A stretch of DNA of 64,000 bases from Amylostereum areolatum (taxonomy: Eukaryota; Basidiomycota; Agaricomycetes; Russulales; Stereaceae): the NCBI GenBank assembly GCA_012932865.1, contig SAXG01000041.1:310001-374000 (forward strand). The letters run 5' to 3'. Under the pieces are notes generated by a model. The model worked only from the letters and a program-made list of their open reading frames with translations, did no database searches and was not told where the DNA came from. How positions within the stretch are numbered: position 1 is the stretch's first letter; every line of letters starts with the position of its first letter. Of the stretch, positions 25,843-37,743 are shown one piece after another. The translations under genes and the position numbers were made by a program.

Positions 25843-27416
25843 ATGTTCAACGCGCCAGCCCTAATCCGACTTGTACTTTTGGCGTCTTTGCCGCTCGCTC
25901 TTTCACACGATGGCCATTTCGACGACGAAGAGCAGATGCCCCTCGATTATGTCCGCTTCCCTTACCAGGCTTCGATGATTCCCGGTGACAATGACGGTAC
26001 GCCATCTTCTTCTATCATAAAAGCCGTCGATTAACGTTTTTTGCGACCAGTGACTGCCGATTCAGTCTTTTCTGGAATTACCACATTCGCGAAGCTTCCT
26101 TGGGTGCAATGCCTCGGCAAGGAGAGGAATGTTCCATTTGACATCGCATTCATTGGTGCCCCATTCGTACGTGCGGTTTCATATCCTCCTTTACGCCTCG
26201 TGTAAATCCCCTTCGTAGGACACCGGAACTTCTTACCGCCCCGGCGCGCGCTTTGGCCCCTCAGGCATTCGCGCAGGCTCGCGTCGTCTCACCCTCTACG
26301 GCGGTTATAACGTCCCGCTCGCAGTCAACCCGTTTCTGAGCGGTCTCAAGCTCGTCGACTGCGGCGACATTCCCGTCACCCCCTACGACAATGCATACGC
26401 GATAAGGCAAATCGAACAAGGGCACAAGGAACTTCTTCACCGTACGCCCTTCTCTCCCCTCGGCAACGATAGCGTTTCGGGCGCCCAGCTCGTGCCGATT
26501 GCAAAAGACGGCAAGCACCATCCCCGCATCGTCACATTGGGCGGCGACCATACGATTGTGCTCCCCCTCCTCCGCTCGATCCATTCCGCGTACGGCCCCA
26601 TCTCTGTTATCCACTTCGACTCCCACCTCGACACATGGAAACCCTCCGTTTTCGGCGGCGCGCCCTCGAACCAGGCAGAAATCAACCATGGCACGTACTT
26701 CTATTGGGCGAGCAAGGAAGGCCTTATCCAGAACGGAAGCTCAATTGCAAGTGTCGGCGGCGAGTCGCTGCGTTTCCTTCTTTGCGCGCTCTGAGTGTGC
26801 AAGTTCGAGAGATCCTAGTGACTTGTTTTTTCGTATAGCATGGCGCGATCCGCACGACGCTCTCGGGCCCCGCCGACTACGAGAACGATGACGACGCTGG
26901 ATTCCAGCGCATCGAAGCGCGTGAGATCGACACCATCGGTGAGTCACGTTTGCTCCCATTCTCAGAGGGAAGACGTTCCAATGGCATTGTTTGCGCGCAG
27001 GTACGGAAGGTATCATAAAGAAGATAAAAGAGACTGTCGGCGACACCCCGGTCTACCTCTCCATCGACGTACGTCCCATGAACATCTACTTCCTCGCTGA
27101 CATTGTTATTCTTTTCAGATCGACTCAATTGATCCCGCATTCGCTCCCGCGACAGGGACGCCCGAGACTGGCGGTTGGTCGACGCGTGAGCTGAGGACGA
27201 TCCTGCGCGGGCTCGACGGTCTCAAGATAGTCTCCGCTGATATCGTTGAGGTTGCACCCGCATACGATACCAACGCTGAGCTGACGACCATGGCTGCGGC
27301 TGATGTGAGTGTACCCCGTCCTCCGTGCAATTTTTTCTTCTCATGCGGGGATACAGGTTCTGTACGAGGTAATCAGCGTTATGGCTAAGAACCCTCTGGG
27401 AAAGGTCGCCGTATGA
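25843..27416 (+). CDS. Agmatinase-family ureohydrolase with signal peptide
   Basis: Seven exons: 25843-25996, 26051-26166, 26219-26746, 26839-26938, 27001-27068, 27119-27304, 27357-27416; 403 aa. Residues 1-21 ([21 protein letters not shown]) form a clear signal peptide, so the enzyme is predicted to enter the secretory pathway. The ureohydrolase core has the Mn-binding motifs GGDHTIVLP (~196), HFDSHLDTW (D-x-H-x-D, ~221) and, joined across intron 5, [19 protein letters not shown] (~320). The last motif with GGWSTRE favours agmatinase or a guanidino-acid hydrolase over arginase: hydrolysis of agmatine-like substrates to urea. Intron 3 (26747-26838) is GC-AG (ATT|GCAAGT). The upstream TTG-initiated extension was rejected in favour of the ATG at 25843. 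Confidence 0.92.
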
Positions 27417-27789
27417 ACGATGCTCATCTTAGTTATGTACCGTCATCCCATGCATGAACAACTGCGTTCGTTATAATTAATGCAGTACGCGGATTAAACG
27501 ACATAAGAGCTCGTACTACTGGAGTCATGCATTCATGATCTAAATCATCCCTTTGAGCTGGACGTTCTAAGGAAATGAACAGAGCTTGAAGCTTGAAGTT
27601 TGAACTTGTGAGAGCTTGGCAAGCGCTCAGACGAGAATGCCGAACGAGGGTGAGAAATAATGGCATAAGCCCTTACCGAATGCGGAGTCGCTGACGTCGG
27701 GTAAGGACGGGAGAATTACGTAACAGCCAATCCCGTCACGGACGTTGGGCGAGACGACGACCAACACCTCTTCCTCACCGTCGTCCACG
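27417..27789. other. Intergenic between agmatinase and complex I genes
   Basis: About 370 bp with the 3' UTR of the ureohydrolase and the promoter of the complex I gene. A minus-strand open frame (27433-27666) has no domain. Confidence 0.5.
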
Positions 27790-29623
27790 ATGCTCAACCC
27801 CTCTCGCGTTGCAGGTGCGCTCTCTTTCTCATCTCGCCCACAGAATCATCTGACGATCATATACCAGCTGTTTCACGGCCAGCACGGCTGGGCGCTGCTC
27901 GTCGGACATTTGCAACCGTCCAAGACCCGCCAGTACGACGATACGGCGGGCTCAAGGACCAAGACCGCATTTTTACCAATGCACACAGCCGACACGACCA
28001 CGGTATTAAGGGTGCTATGGTACGTAGAATTCTGCTTACGCTGGAGCTCAGGAGCTGATGACTGCTCCATAGGCACGCGGCGACTGGCATCGCACAAAAG
28101 ATATATTGCTCAAGGGCGACTCGTGGATCATTCAAACCATCAAGGACTCCGGTCTTCGTGGTCGTGGTGGCGCAGGATTTCCTAGCGGTCTCAAGTGGAG
28201 TTTCATGAACAAACCTGGCTGGGAGAAGGACCCTCGGTGAGTACTCCGTCATACATAGGTGTCTCTCCTAACTCTGGACCTTTGGTCATTCTCTTTAGCC
28301 CTCGCTACCTTGTAGTCAACGCCGATGAAGGAGAGCCCGGAACCTGCAAAGACCGAGAAATTCTCCGTGGCGACCCCCACAAGCTCGTCGAGGGTTGCCT
28401 CGTCGCTGGTCGCGCCATGAACGCTACTGCCGCCTACATCTACATCCGCGGCGAGTTTGTCCAAGAAGCACGACATCTCCAGCAGGCCATCGACGAGGCA
28501 TACAAGGCCGGTTTCATTGGAAAAGACGCGTGCGGAAGCGGCTACTCCTTCGACGTTTACGTGCACCGTGGTGCCGGCGCGTACATCTGCGGAGAGGAGA
28601 CGGCGCTCATTGAGAGTATCGAAGGCAAGCAGGGAAAGCCTCGCTTGAAGCCCCCGTTCCCCGCCGACGTTGGTCTCTTCGGCTGCCCCACCACTGTTGC
28701 CAACGTGGAGACGGTCGCTGTTGCTCCTACCATTTCCCGTCGCGGCTCGGCGTGGTTCGCATCCTTTGGCCGTGAACGCAACCAGGGCACCAAACTCTTC
28801 TGCATCAGCGGCCATGTCAACAACCCCTGTGTCGTTGAAGAGGAGATGAGCATTCCTTTGCAGGAGCTCATCGAGAAACATTGTGGCGGTGTGCGTGGTG
28901 GATGGGACAACCTGTTGGGGATCATCCCCGGCGGTAGCTCCGTCCCCGTCATCCCCAAACCAACATGCGAGCAGGTCTTGTAAGTCGAGTCTTTACACTA
29001 TTGTTCTCGTCTAACCTTGGAAGCTGATGGGCTTGCTAGGATGGACTACGACTCCCTGAAAGATGCTCAGACAGGTCTCGGTACTGGCGCGGTCATCGTC
29101 ATGGACAAATCAACCGACATCGTCGCTGCCATTGCCCGTTTCGCTCACGTGAGTAGTCTTACTGCTGCGTGTACGCTGTCTGCTAACTCGCCCACCTTCG
29201 CAGTTCTACAAGCACGAATCCTGCGGGCAGTGCACTCCATGCCGTGAGGGTACAACCTGGATGATGAACATGATGGATCGTCTGGCGGAGGGCCGTGCTC
29301 ACCAGCGTGAGATTGATATGCTCCTTGAAATCACGTACGTCGCCAGGTTCATCTCCCTTTGTCTTTCTCTCTCGCTGACTTTGTTCGACAGCAAACAGGT
29401 CGAGGGCCGCACGATCTGCGCCTTGGGCGACGCCGCCGCTTGGCCTATTCAAGGTCTCATGCGCCATTTCCGTCCAGAGGTTGAGAAGCGTATCGCCGAC
29501 TTCCGTGCCCGGGAGGGTGGGGTGTTGTTTGGAGGACGCATGGCGCGCGACGTCGACCCTTCGTTGGCCATCCCGGATAACCTTGGAGGGAATCTTCCCG
29601 AGGTGGGACTGCCACCCCAGTGA
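27790..29623 (+). CDS. NDUFV1: NADH:ubiquinone oxidoreductase 51-kDa subunit (complex I, flavoprotein 1)
   Basis: Seven exons: 27790-27814, 27868-28019, 28073-28236, 28299-28979, 29040-29148, 29204-29334, 29392-29623; 497 aa, the normal length for fungal NUO51. The first ~35 residues are rich in Arg/Ala/Ser ([17 protein letters not shown]), a mitochondrial presequence. The FMN/NADH fold shows [31 protein letters not shown] and [16 protein letters not shown]. The N3 4Fe-4S ligands are in [11 protein letters not shown], with the fourth Cys in TICALGDAA. The protein accepts electrons from NADH in the matrix arm of complex I. The start at 27790 gives a short first exon (8 codons plus one base) and the best presequence. 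Confidence 0.96.
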
Positions 29624-29820
29624 TATCATCTCTGGCAGGCTTCGGACATACCGTGATACACTTACAGAATATAATTCTTTCCTTTCGCGTCGCTAAAGTT
29701 GTGGCCTTAACTGGCGTTCTATGGGAAGGGGGGCTAACGCAAACCATAACCTCTCTTAGGACTTAGAGCAACAAACTTCGGTCTCGTCATACAGTAACGT
29801 TGTGGGTTTGTACATGCGCT

Positions 29821-31618
29821 TTAATCGGCGACTTCCTCAATCTTCTTGTGACACCGCGCCCACTCCTTCCCGTGTACAAATTTGCGGAAATCGAGGTATA
29901 AGTCGGACACCCCCAGTATTCCAGTTTGTGGTGGAATACAGAGACCCTTCCTCGACGGTGGCGGCACCCAGAGCAACTTGTGTCCATCACGGGTCAGCCA
30001 GCCGTCCGAGTCTATGACGATGCCTTCTCCAGTCGTTCCTTCTTCGTCAATAGCACAGACAGATCTTGACCCAATCATCTTGTGCTCCGAAACCTCCGGC
30101 CGCATCATCTTGCGAGTGAAGTCCACGTTCCAGAGTGCGACACTCATGTCTGCGCTTCCGGAGACGAGGAGCTTCTCGTCTGTGGAGACAGCAAGAGCTA
30201 ACACCGCGCCCTTGTGCCCGCGCAAAGGCGGACATAGCTGTTCGCCTGACATACGGTCCCAGATTCGGATAGTCCCATCTCGGGAGCCAGAGATGATTTG
30301 GGAGCCGTCCCGCGAGATGTGAATCGCATGAATTAACCCCGCGTGTCCGGTGAAATAGGAGAGGAGCGCCTCGCCTGTTTTGGCATTCCAGAGACGTACC
30401 GTGCCATCTTGTCCGGCGGAGACGATACAGCTGCCGTCTGGAGTGACTGCGACGGCCAGCGTTGACCCCTCATGCGCTGCAAACGGATCGACCAATGCCT
30501 TCCCGCTGGATATATTCCATGTCGATACTGTGCCATCTTCGGCCCCCGAGACGATCTGAGACGGGGTATTTGGGAAATACGCAACGGCGTTGACCATGCT
30601 GGAATGACCGGAAAAGGTCTGAACAAGTATCAACTCTGCATCTTCGCGGATATCGTATATGCGGATGCTCTTGTCGGCCAAAACCCACGCAATTTGGAGA
30701 CCTGTTGGTGATATCGCAAGGGCCCGCAATCCCGCAGCCCGATGGACGGAAATCTGGGGTAGATTTGGCATGCTGCAATCCCAGACGAGGAGAGTGCCGT
30801 CATATGAACCGGTGAGGAGGTACCTTCCGTCAGGCGTGAACAAGATACAAATAATCCAGTCCTCGTGTCCCTCAAGCACCGTGCGTGGGGATGATTCATC
30901 TATTGCTTCTATGTCATGGAGGAAGATCTTGTTGTCGTCCGCCCCGGAAGCGATGAAAAAGCCGTCGGGAGAGACCGCGACAGCGTGGACCCAGTCCTGG
31001 TGATTATCGCTCCATTGGGATGTTCGACTCAGCATCCTCGGGGTCATGTCCCACACACGTACTGTGTTATCTTTGGCACCCGAAATCACGTAGCGCCCAT
31101 CCCATGAAAATGTGAGATCTATGATCGTTTCGTGGTGGCCCACGAAGGGGGCGACGACCACCTGTCCGGTCTTCACGTTGTGAACCTGGACAGACGGTGC
31201 TGTCGTAACCTCCTATTGCCACCCATTGGCAATCGGGGGACCATACCAGCGCGACAACACGATTGCTAAGGCCTGTAGAATATCTGAACGCCTGGGTACC
31301 GTTCTGGACGTCCCAGATGACAATCATGTTGTCTTCTGCACAACTGGCGAGATATTGTCCGTCCGGTGAGAAGGCAACCGACGATGCCGAGTCGGAGTGC
31401 CCTTCCATAAGCCCGTGAATCGCAGTTTCAGTGCGTATATCCCAAATGCAGACGCTATTGTCATCCGCACACGATGCTACCAGATCTCCGCCCGGGCTAA
31501 AAGCCACTTGAGAAATGGATGATTGATGTCGATGCACACCCATAGGCCCGGCAAGTAGTCTACTTTCACTACCGATAGCCTTGTCGAGAGTTCGGCCAGC
31601 CGGTGGTCGGCATGTCAT
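29821..31618 (-). pseudogene. WD40-repeat protein, paralog of the gene at 1-1095, with one frameshift
   Basis: Two overlapping minus-strand frames encode one propeller protein: an N-terminal frame (ATG at 31618, MTCRPPAGRTLDKAIG) and a C-terminal frame ending KKIEEVAD at 29821. They join at ~31186-31192, where STVC in the first frame must shift by one base (extra C at 31189, or two bases lost) to reach QVHNVKTGQVVV. Together they give ~598 residues with about eleven WD40 blades. The C-terminal ~360 residues align with the partial gene at the window start. The frameshift could be a real lesion or a sequence error; a spliced intron does not explain it. The 5' end is 128 bp from the start of the divergently transcribed helicase gene. 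Confidence 0.75.
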
Positions 31619-31745
31619 GTGATACCAATTTCGAGCACCGCTAGCAGAGAGGCTTCGGCATCTTGCGAACACAAGCAAAATATTTGAGAAAACAGAGGGA
31701 TAAATATAATCGTACAAGTCATAACACCAACAGCAGGCCAAAGGA

Positions 31746-33443
31746 ATGTCCAGCGTGCTCGGACAGCGTCTTAGCTGGCAGGACGCTCGCCGACGTGACT
31801 GGACCTCTTCCGAAGGCCTTGCAGAACTAACCAACATTGTCGCTCCTTTATTACCCTTCGCACCACACCCCTTTCAGATCAAGGACTCCGCTTGCATTCT
31901 TAAGGGACTGGATGTTTTCTGTGTTAGTGCAACAGGCGATGGCAAATCTGCTCTCATTTACATACCTGCCCTGGTTTGCGATGGGATTACACTTGTCATT
32001 GAACCAACCAACTTTCTGCAGAGTAGTCTGGTGAGTGTTCTCGTGCGCCGCATCATTGAAGTTGGAGAATCGAACTCACTAGCATCATATGCCATATGGT
32101 AGGCCTTGAGTCTGCAAAAATGGGGTATCAAAATACTGGTCATCAATAGTGAAACAAGGCATGAAGCAGAAGGACAAAGACGGAACCTGTGGAAGGAAGC
32201 TGCTGAAGGCCTTTACCAGGTCGTCGCACTTTCTCCTGAATCGCTTCGCACAGCGGAGTTTGATGTCTTGGTCAAGACGAAATCCTTTCGTTTGAAGTGG
32301 ACCAATCTGGCAGTTGACGAGTCGCACCTGACGGACGAGTGGGGAGGCGACTTTCGACCGCTCTACGAGGACATATATTCAGTTCGTTCACGCGGACCAG
32401 ATCACCTTTGTGTTATCGCCCTCTCCGCAACGGTTGAGCCTGGCCCACAGACAACAAGGATCATGAACCATATAGGATTCCGACCAAAGGCTCATTATCT
32501 TGACCGTCGCAATTGCGAACACTTGAACATGGCGATCATCTTCCGGGACGTGAAGTTCTCGTTTTCTGGCTTCATATTTCGGGACATCGATTGGGTCATA
32601 CCTGTAGGTATTCAATCCAGCATGGACATACCCAAAACCCTCCTGTACTGTGAGACTATTGACCTCGGTCACAGAGTCGCAACGTACCTTCGGTCTCTCC
32701 TCCCTCGTCCTCTTCGCTCGGCCGCCCAGACAATTATCCAACATCTCCATTCAGCAACATGTCCCGAATGCAAGAAAGAAGGATTGGACATACTCCTATG
32801 TTCACGCGAGATGGCGCCAACCGATACCGCAATCTTTGTGGCAACAGTGGTTTTGGATGTCGGTGTAGATCCTCCAGACGTGGCCCGCGTCATTATGTTC
32901 CCAACTCCTTGGAGCGTATCTGCAACAGTTCAGCGCGCTGGACGCATTTTGCGCGCTATCCCTGGCCGCGGTCACATCTATGTCTACATCAAAAAGACCG
33001 ACCAAGAGGCAGCTCTCACCTACGCCAACACTGAGCCGATTGATGAACATCTTCTCACAGAGAAGGGTCCTGTGGCGGCCGAGGATGTTGATATGGGTGT
33101 GGTCGAAAATGTGGGAGAGGCAGATGACCATGGTGAGAGTATGGAGGGTAGTGGCCAAGCTAGGACGGACAATGTGACAGAAGAAAGTAGGAACAATGGG
33201 AGTACGGTTACGGCTTCGACTCCCACGGAGAGACGCCCAATCACTCACCGCGAAGACTCCACCAAGTACTCACTCCTTCTCATCATCACCGCCCACGTGT
33301 CAGAAACGCAGTTTATGAGACCGATGGAACCGCCTAAGTCGCAACAATGGGAGGAGCAAGAGAGAACAGATAGATTCGAGAGTGTCAGGCCTAGGGTAGT
33401 GCAACGTGCGCTACAGTACCGTATGACGAGATGGACAGTCTGA
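31746..33443 (+). CDS. RecQ-like SF2 DNA helicase, C-terminus replaced by LTR sequence
   Basis: Two exons: 31746-32030 and 32103-33443; 541 aa. Walker A is SATGDGKSALIY (~residue 62), motif II is AVDESH (DESH box, ~167), motif III is IALSATVEPG, and motif VI is VQRAGRILRAIPG (QxxGRxxR, ~371). The family is the RecQ-like helicase expanded in Agaricomycetes, often near repeats. Motif Ia and the region between motifs III and IV are shorter than in typical members, so full activity is uncertain. From base 33298 to the stop the coding sequence lies inside the left LTR of the adjacent Ty3/gypsy element, so the last ~48 residues (from HVSETQF) are retroelement-derived and the native C-terminus is missing. 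Confidence 0.78.
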
Positions 33444-33720
33444 GGAAAAGGGAAAAGGGATACTGTCCTTATATACAAGTGGGAACGATGGTGCGATGCG
33501 ATGCGATAGTGGTGCGAGCGGGGGGAACAATAAGAAAGGAGTCATGGGGAGGAGGGCGGGAGTCCGGAGCAATGATGTCATAGATAAGGATGCGGAACAC
33601 CGTTCGGAAGTCCGGGCAGTGACGTCGTTGGAGCATGTGATGCGAAGGAAAGTCATGTGTCGTGACACGTCGCGTGTACAAGGTCTGCAAACGAAGAAAG
33701 AAATGGAGCGATCCGTGACA
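33298..33720 (-). repeat. 3' LTR of gypsy element 1
   Basis: 423 bp, bounded by TGTCA...TGACA. Its plus-strand copy contributes the end of the helicase reading frame (to 33443). In the minus orientation it also contains the last codons of pol (stop at 33653). Confidence 0.95.
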
Positions 33721-36700
33721 TTACCCCCCCTTTAAGACGCGCTTTCGCCTGGAGCGCGATGTCATCTGCAAGGGTGGATGCGAGAAAATCGTCAAAGGAG
33801 ATGCCGAGGGAACGCACGGGGCGGGGCACATTTGGATGGCGCTTGTGGAAAGCGTCAATCATGTCGGTAACCTTTGAGAGCGACGAACGCGGGAGCCAGG
33901 TGTTTTCGGAGTCGGGATAGCCGGCCCACTTGACGAGGTACTGAATACCTTTCTTGTTACGAGTTGGTTTAGAGTCGACAATGTCTTCAACGTCGTATTC
34001 TTCTTCATCGTCGATGAGGTCTGGTGGCGGCTGTTCATAATTTGGCCCGTGAGCGGCTGTCTCCTTGTACGCGGTGAGCAGCGAGGCATGGAAGACTGGA
34101 TGGATTCGCCACGTCTTCGGCAGCTTCAAGCGGTAGTTGACTGGGCTGATGACGTCAATGATTTCGAAGGGTCCAAATCGTTTGGCAGCAAGCTTAGCTT
34201 TCGGTCTCGTCGTCTTCAGGTTTTTGCCTTCGAGCCATACTTTGTCTCCGACGGCAAACTGCGTTGATTCGCTGACCGTGTCGCCATTGTAGTGCTTCAT
34301 CAAGTCTGATGCGAGGGCAAGGCTGGCCTTGATCTCCTGTCGGACTTCTTCAAGTTGACGGAGGCGTTCTTCAACTGCAGGGACCTTTGAGGACGGGTTT
34401 ACGGAGGGGTACATTTTCGGGAGGAAGCCGTAGAGGACTTCAAAGGGAGCCTTTCCAGTAGCTGCATGGGTGCGAGAGTTGTGAGAAAACTCGAAGAAGG
34501 GCAACCACTTCACCCAGTCGTCTTGACGGTAGTTGCAGAATACTCGCAGGAACTGCTCGAGGTTCTGGTTCTCGCGTTCGGTTTGGCCGTCTGTCTGTGG
34601 GTGATACGCTGTGCTGAGGGCGGACTTGATCCCGAGCTTCTCGTTGAGTGTACGCATCACCTGTCCAGAAAATTGGGGTCCACGATCCGAGATGATCTTG
34701 TCTGCTAAGCCGTAGTGTCGGTATACCTTGTCGAAGAGAATGTCGGCCGTGCCATCACTGGTGATCTTCGTTGTACATGGGGTGGTAACCACCATCTTGG
34801 TGAGGCGATCGACCACGACATTGACGGCGTTATAGCCTTCGCAGTCAGGGAGTTCGACGATGAAGTCGGTGGAGATGACGCCAAATGGTCGATCGGGTAC
34901 TTCGTTTGGGATCATGTCGACGTGGGGTCGGCTGCTCTGTGTCTTCGTCGACTGGCAGGTTGCGCATCCTGCTACAAAGTCGCGGACAAAGACAGACATG
35001 CCAGGCCACCAATATTCACGACTCACAAGCTCGTAAGTCTTGAAGCGACCGGGGTGTCCAGCCAGGGGCGATTCATGGTACATTTTGACAATGTCGCGTC
35101 GCAACTCGTCGTCTGCAGGGACATATACCTTCCCTCTAAACAGGACCAGGCCTTCTTCGTAGTTCCACTCTTGAAGGTTCTTGACGAGTGTACGTGGTCC
35201 GTTTCGTAAGATGGCGTCCAGGGCTTGAACGACCTCGATGTCCTTGGTTTTGCAGTCGCGGATACGTCGTCGGAGTTCGACATCACCGAGGGAGGTTACT
35301 GCTCCTGGCCTTGTTGCGCGTACTTGGAAGTACTTGGGGTCAAGCAAGACGCGCTCCTTGTTGTCGTTTTCAACACCATCCTTGTGATCGGGTCGTCGAG
35401 ACATTGGATCCGGGCGGTGGGAAATTCCTGGTTTATGGACGAGCGAGAAGTCAAATCGAGTGAGGAATAGAGCCCAACGTGCCTGTCGGCGGCTCAGCTT
35501 CTGTGCCGTCTTGAAGTGCTCCAGGTTCTTGTGATCTGTCCAGATTTCGACGGTGTCGGGGGCGCCTTCGAGGTAGTGGCGCCAGGCTTCAAGCGCACGG
35601 ATGATCGCAAGTAGCTCCTTGTCGTAGATGTCGTAGTTCCGTTCCGGTTCTGATAGGGCCTTGGACAGATACGCCACTGGATGCCAGTGACCGTCATCGC
35701 CTTTCTGCGAGAGTATACCTCCAGTAGCAAAGTCCGAGGCATCGACTTCAACGAGGTAAGGCTTCTTTGGGTCAGGCATGACCAAGACGGGGGAGGAAGT
35801 AAACGCAGCTTTCAGTGCGTCAAACGCAGTTTGGCAGTCCGCCGACCAGTCCCATGTGCAGTCCTTCTTTGTCAGGTCAAATAGGGGTCGTGCAACCTTG
35901 GAGAAGTCCTTGATGAAACGTCGGTAGAAGTTGCCAAAGCCGAGGAAGGATTGCACATCTTTGACCGTTCGTGGTGTCGGCCAGTCCTGAATACCTGCCA
36001 CCTTGACGGGGTCCATAGCAATCTTGTCATGCGAGATGATGAGTCCGAGGTATTCGACAGAGTCTTGCTCAAAGACACATTTCTCCGGTTTGAGGAAGAG
36101 GTCGTTGTCTTGCAAACGCTGCAGAACCTGCCGCACTATGGCACGGTGTTCGTCCATGGTGCGAGTGAACACCAAGATGTCGTCCATGTAGATGATGACC
36201 TTGCCCGAGTCAATGAGATCCTTGAACAGTTCATTCATCATTGCCTGAAATGTCGCAGGGGAGTTCATAAGCCCGAAAAACATCACCGTAGGTTCGAAGA
36301 GACCGCGATTCATCTTGAACGCAGCCTTCCACTCGTCGCCTTCCTTGATGCGGACATTGTTGTAGCCCCAGCGAACATCCATCTTGGAGAAGATCTTTGC
36401 ACCTTTGAGGCGGTCGACAATTTCAGAGATCAGTGGCAAGGGGTATTCATTCTTGACAGTGCCCTTGTTTAATTCTCGATAGTCCTGTACGGGACGCAGC
36501 TTTCCATCCTTTTTCTTCACGAAGAAGAACGGACTCGCCTGAGGTGACTTCGATGGGCGGATATAGCCCTTCTTCAGGTGGTCGTCGAGGAAGGTGTCGA
36601 GTTCGATCTGCTCGGAAGGTGAGAGGGGGTAGATCTTGCACGGTTTGGGTTCAAAGCCGTCTTTCATGTCGATAGCATGGTCCCATGGCCGTCGGTCAGG

Positions 36701-37743
36701 AAGTCGCTCGGAGGTTTTCTTGTCGAATACAGGTGCAAAGTTGCGGTACGGCGGGGGGACTAAGTCTTCAAAGGTTTGCGGGCGTGCGTTCTCTTTTGAA
36801 TGCTCTGCAAGCTCCTGCGCTTTTGTAAAGCCCGCGCGGATAGGTACTGCATCTGGATTAGGACCGTCGGTTTCAGGGAGGATTCCGGCGTGGCGTAGTC
36901 CATTGATCTCCCAGTCTCGGAATACCATGGGCCACTCGTCGCCGTCTTCAGTGAAGAGTCGTGCGGGTAGAGGGGAGCGATGGACCGTGCGGACGCGAAC
37001 ACCTTTGACTCTGCGTGCAGGAATAACATAAGTGGGGACTGGGGTCCAGGACACATATGTCGGCTCTGGGAAGGGATCGTCCAAAACGAGAGGTGTCCTC
37101 GGGGTTTTACCTGCTTCAACCTTACGCTGTGATTGGACCGATGATGGTCTCCGTGGCTTGGTTGCGAGGTTTGTCACAGGAGGTTTGGACAGAGTGCATG
37201 AGGGGGGGCAGCGGAGCATGTCAACACGGTCTCGTTGCCAGTCTATGGTGGGATTGTGCTCATCGAGCCAGTCTGTTCCAAGGATCATGTCATGATCGCC
37301 GATGTCGGTGATGAAGAACTCAGCTTCTTCCTCATGGTACGCCTTTGAATCTTGCGAGTACATCCGGATCCGCTGGGTCGTTGTGTCGCGTACCCAGCCC
37401 ATGATGTTCTCGGTGCCGTCCACATTACGCACGGGGAACGGGTTTTCTAGTTTTCTTGTGGTAAGCTTCTTGCGTTCAACGAAGCTTCGGTTCAGGATAA
37501 TTCCTTCTGCGCCGCTATCGAGCAGCGCGTCTGCGTCGATTTTTCTTTTGGTAACTCGTCCGATCAGTTTGACTTTGAGTGTGATCGATGGTGTTTGCCT
37601 GTTCTTGGTGACAGTAGACAGATACAAACACGGGGGATACGATTGCTCACAGGTATGCATGGATGATAATACAGCGAAACGATTCGACGATGATACCAAA
37701 AGTCCTTTGCCTCCACCAGACGACGCGACTGGGGGGCGTTTCA
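33653..37743 (-). CDS. pol: Retrotransposon Pol polyprotein (gypsy element 1)
   Basis: About 1362 aa in the -1 frame relative to gag; the frame stays open upstream (to 38212) but there it only shadows gag. Domain order: aspartic protease (LLDSGAEGIILN), reverse transcriptase (VQDYRELNKGT, MNSPATFQ, IIYMDDILVF), RNase H (VEVDASDFATGG), integrase zinc finger (H-x-H ... CATCQ), integrase core (STDFIVELP, IISDRGPQFSG, QTERENQNLE supply D, D, E) and a chromodomain (EYDVEDIVDS, LVKWAGYPDSENTWLP with the aromatic cage Tyr/Trp/Trp). No stop interrupts the frame, so the element may still be coding-competent. The frame ends inside the 3' LTR. Confidence 0.95.
33724..33733 (-). promoter_or_regulatory. 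Polypurine tract of gypsy element 1
   Basis: The minus strand reads AAAGGGGGGG, followed by TAA and the 3' LTR start TGTCACGG: the expected plus-strand priming site. Confidence 0.8.

Noticed and set aside
26877..27140. Minus-strand open frames across the ureohydrolase introns
   Set aside because: They cross confirmed exons of the plus-strand gene and show no family similarity.
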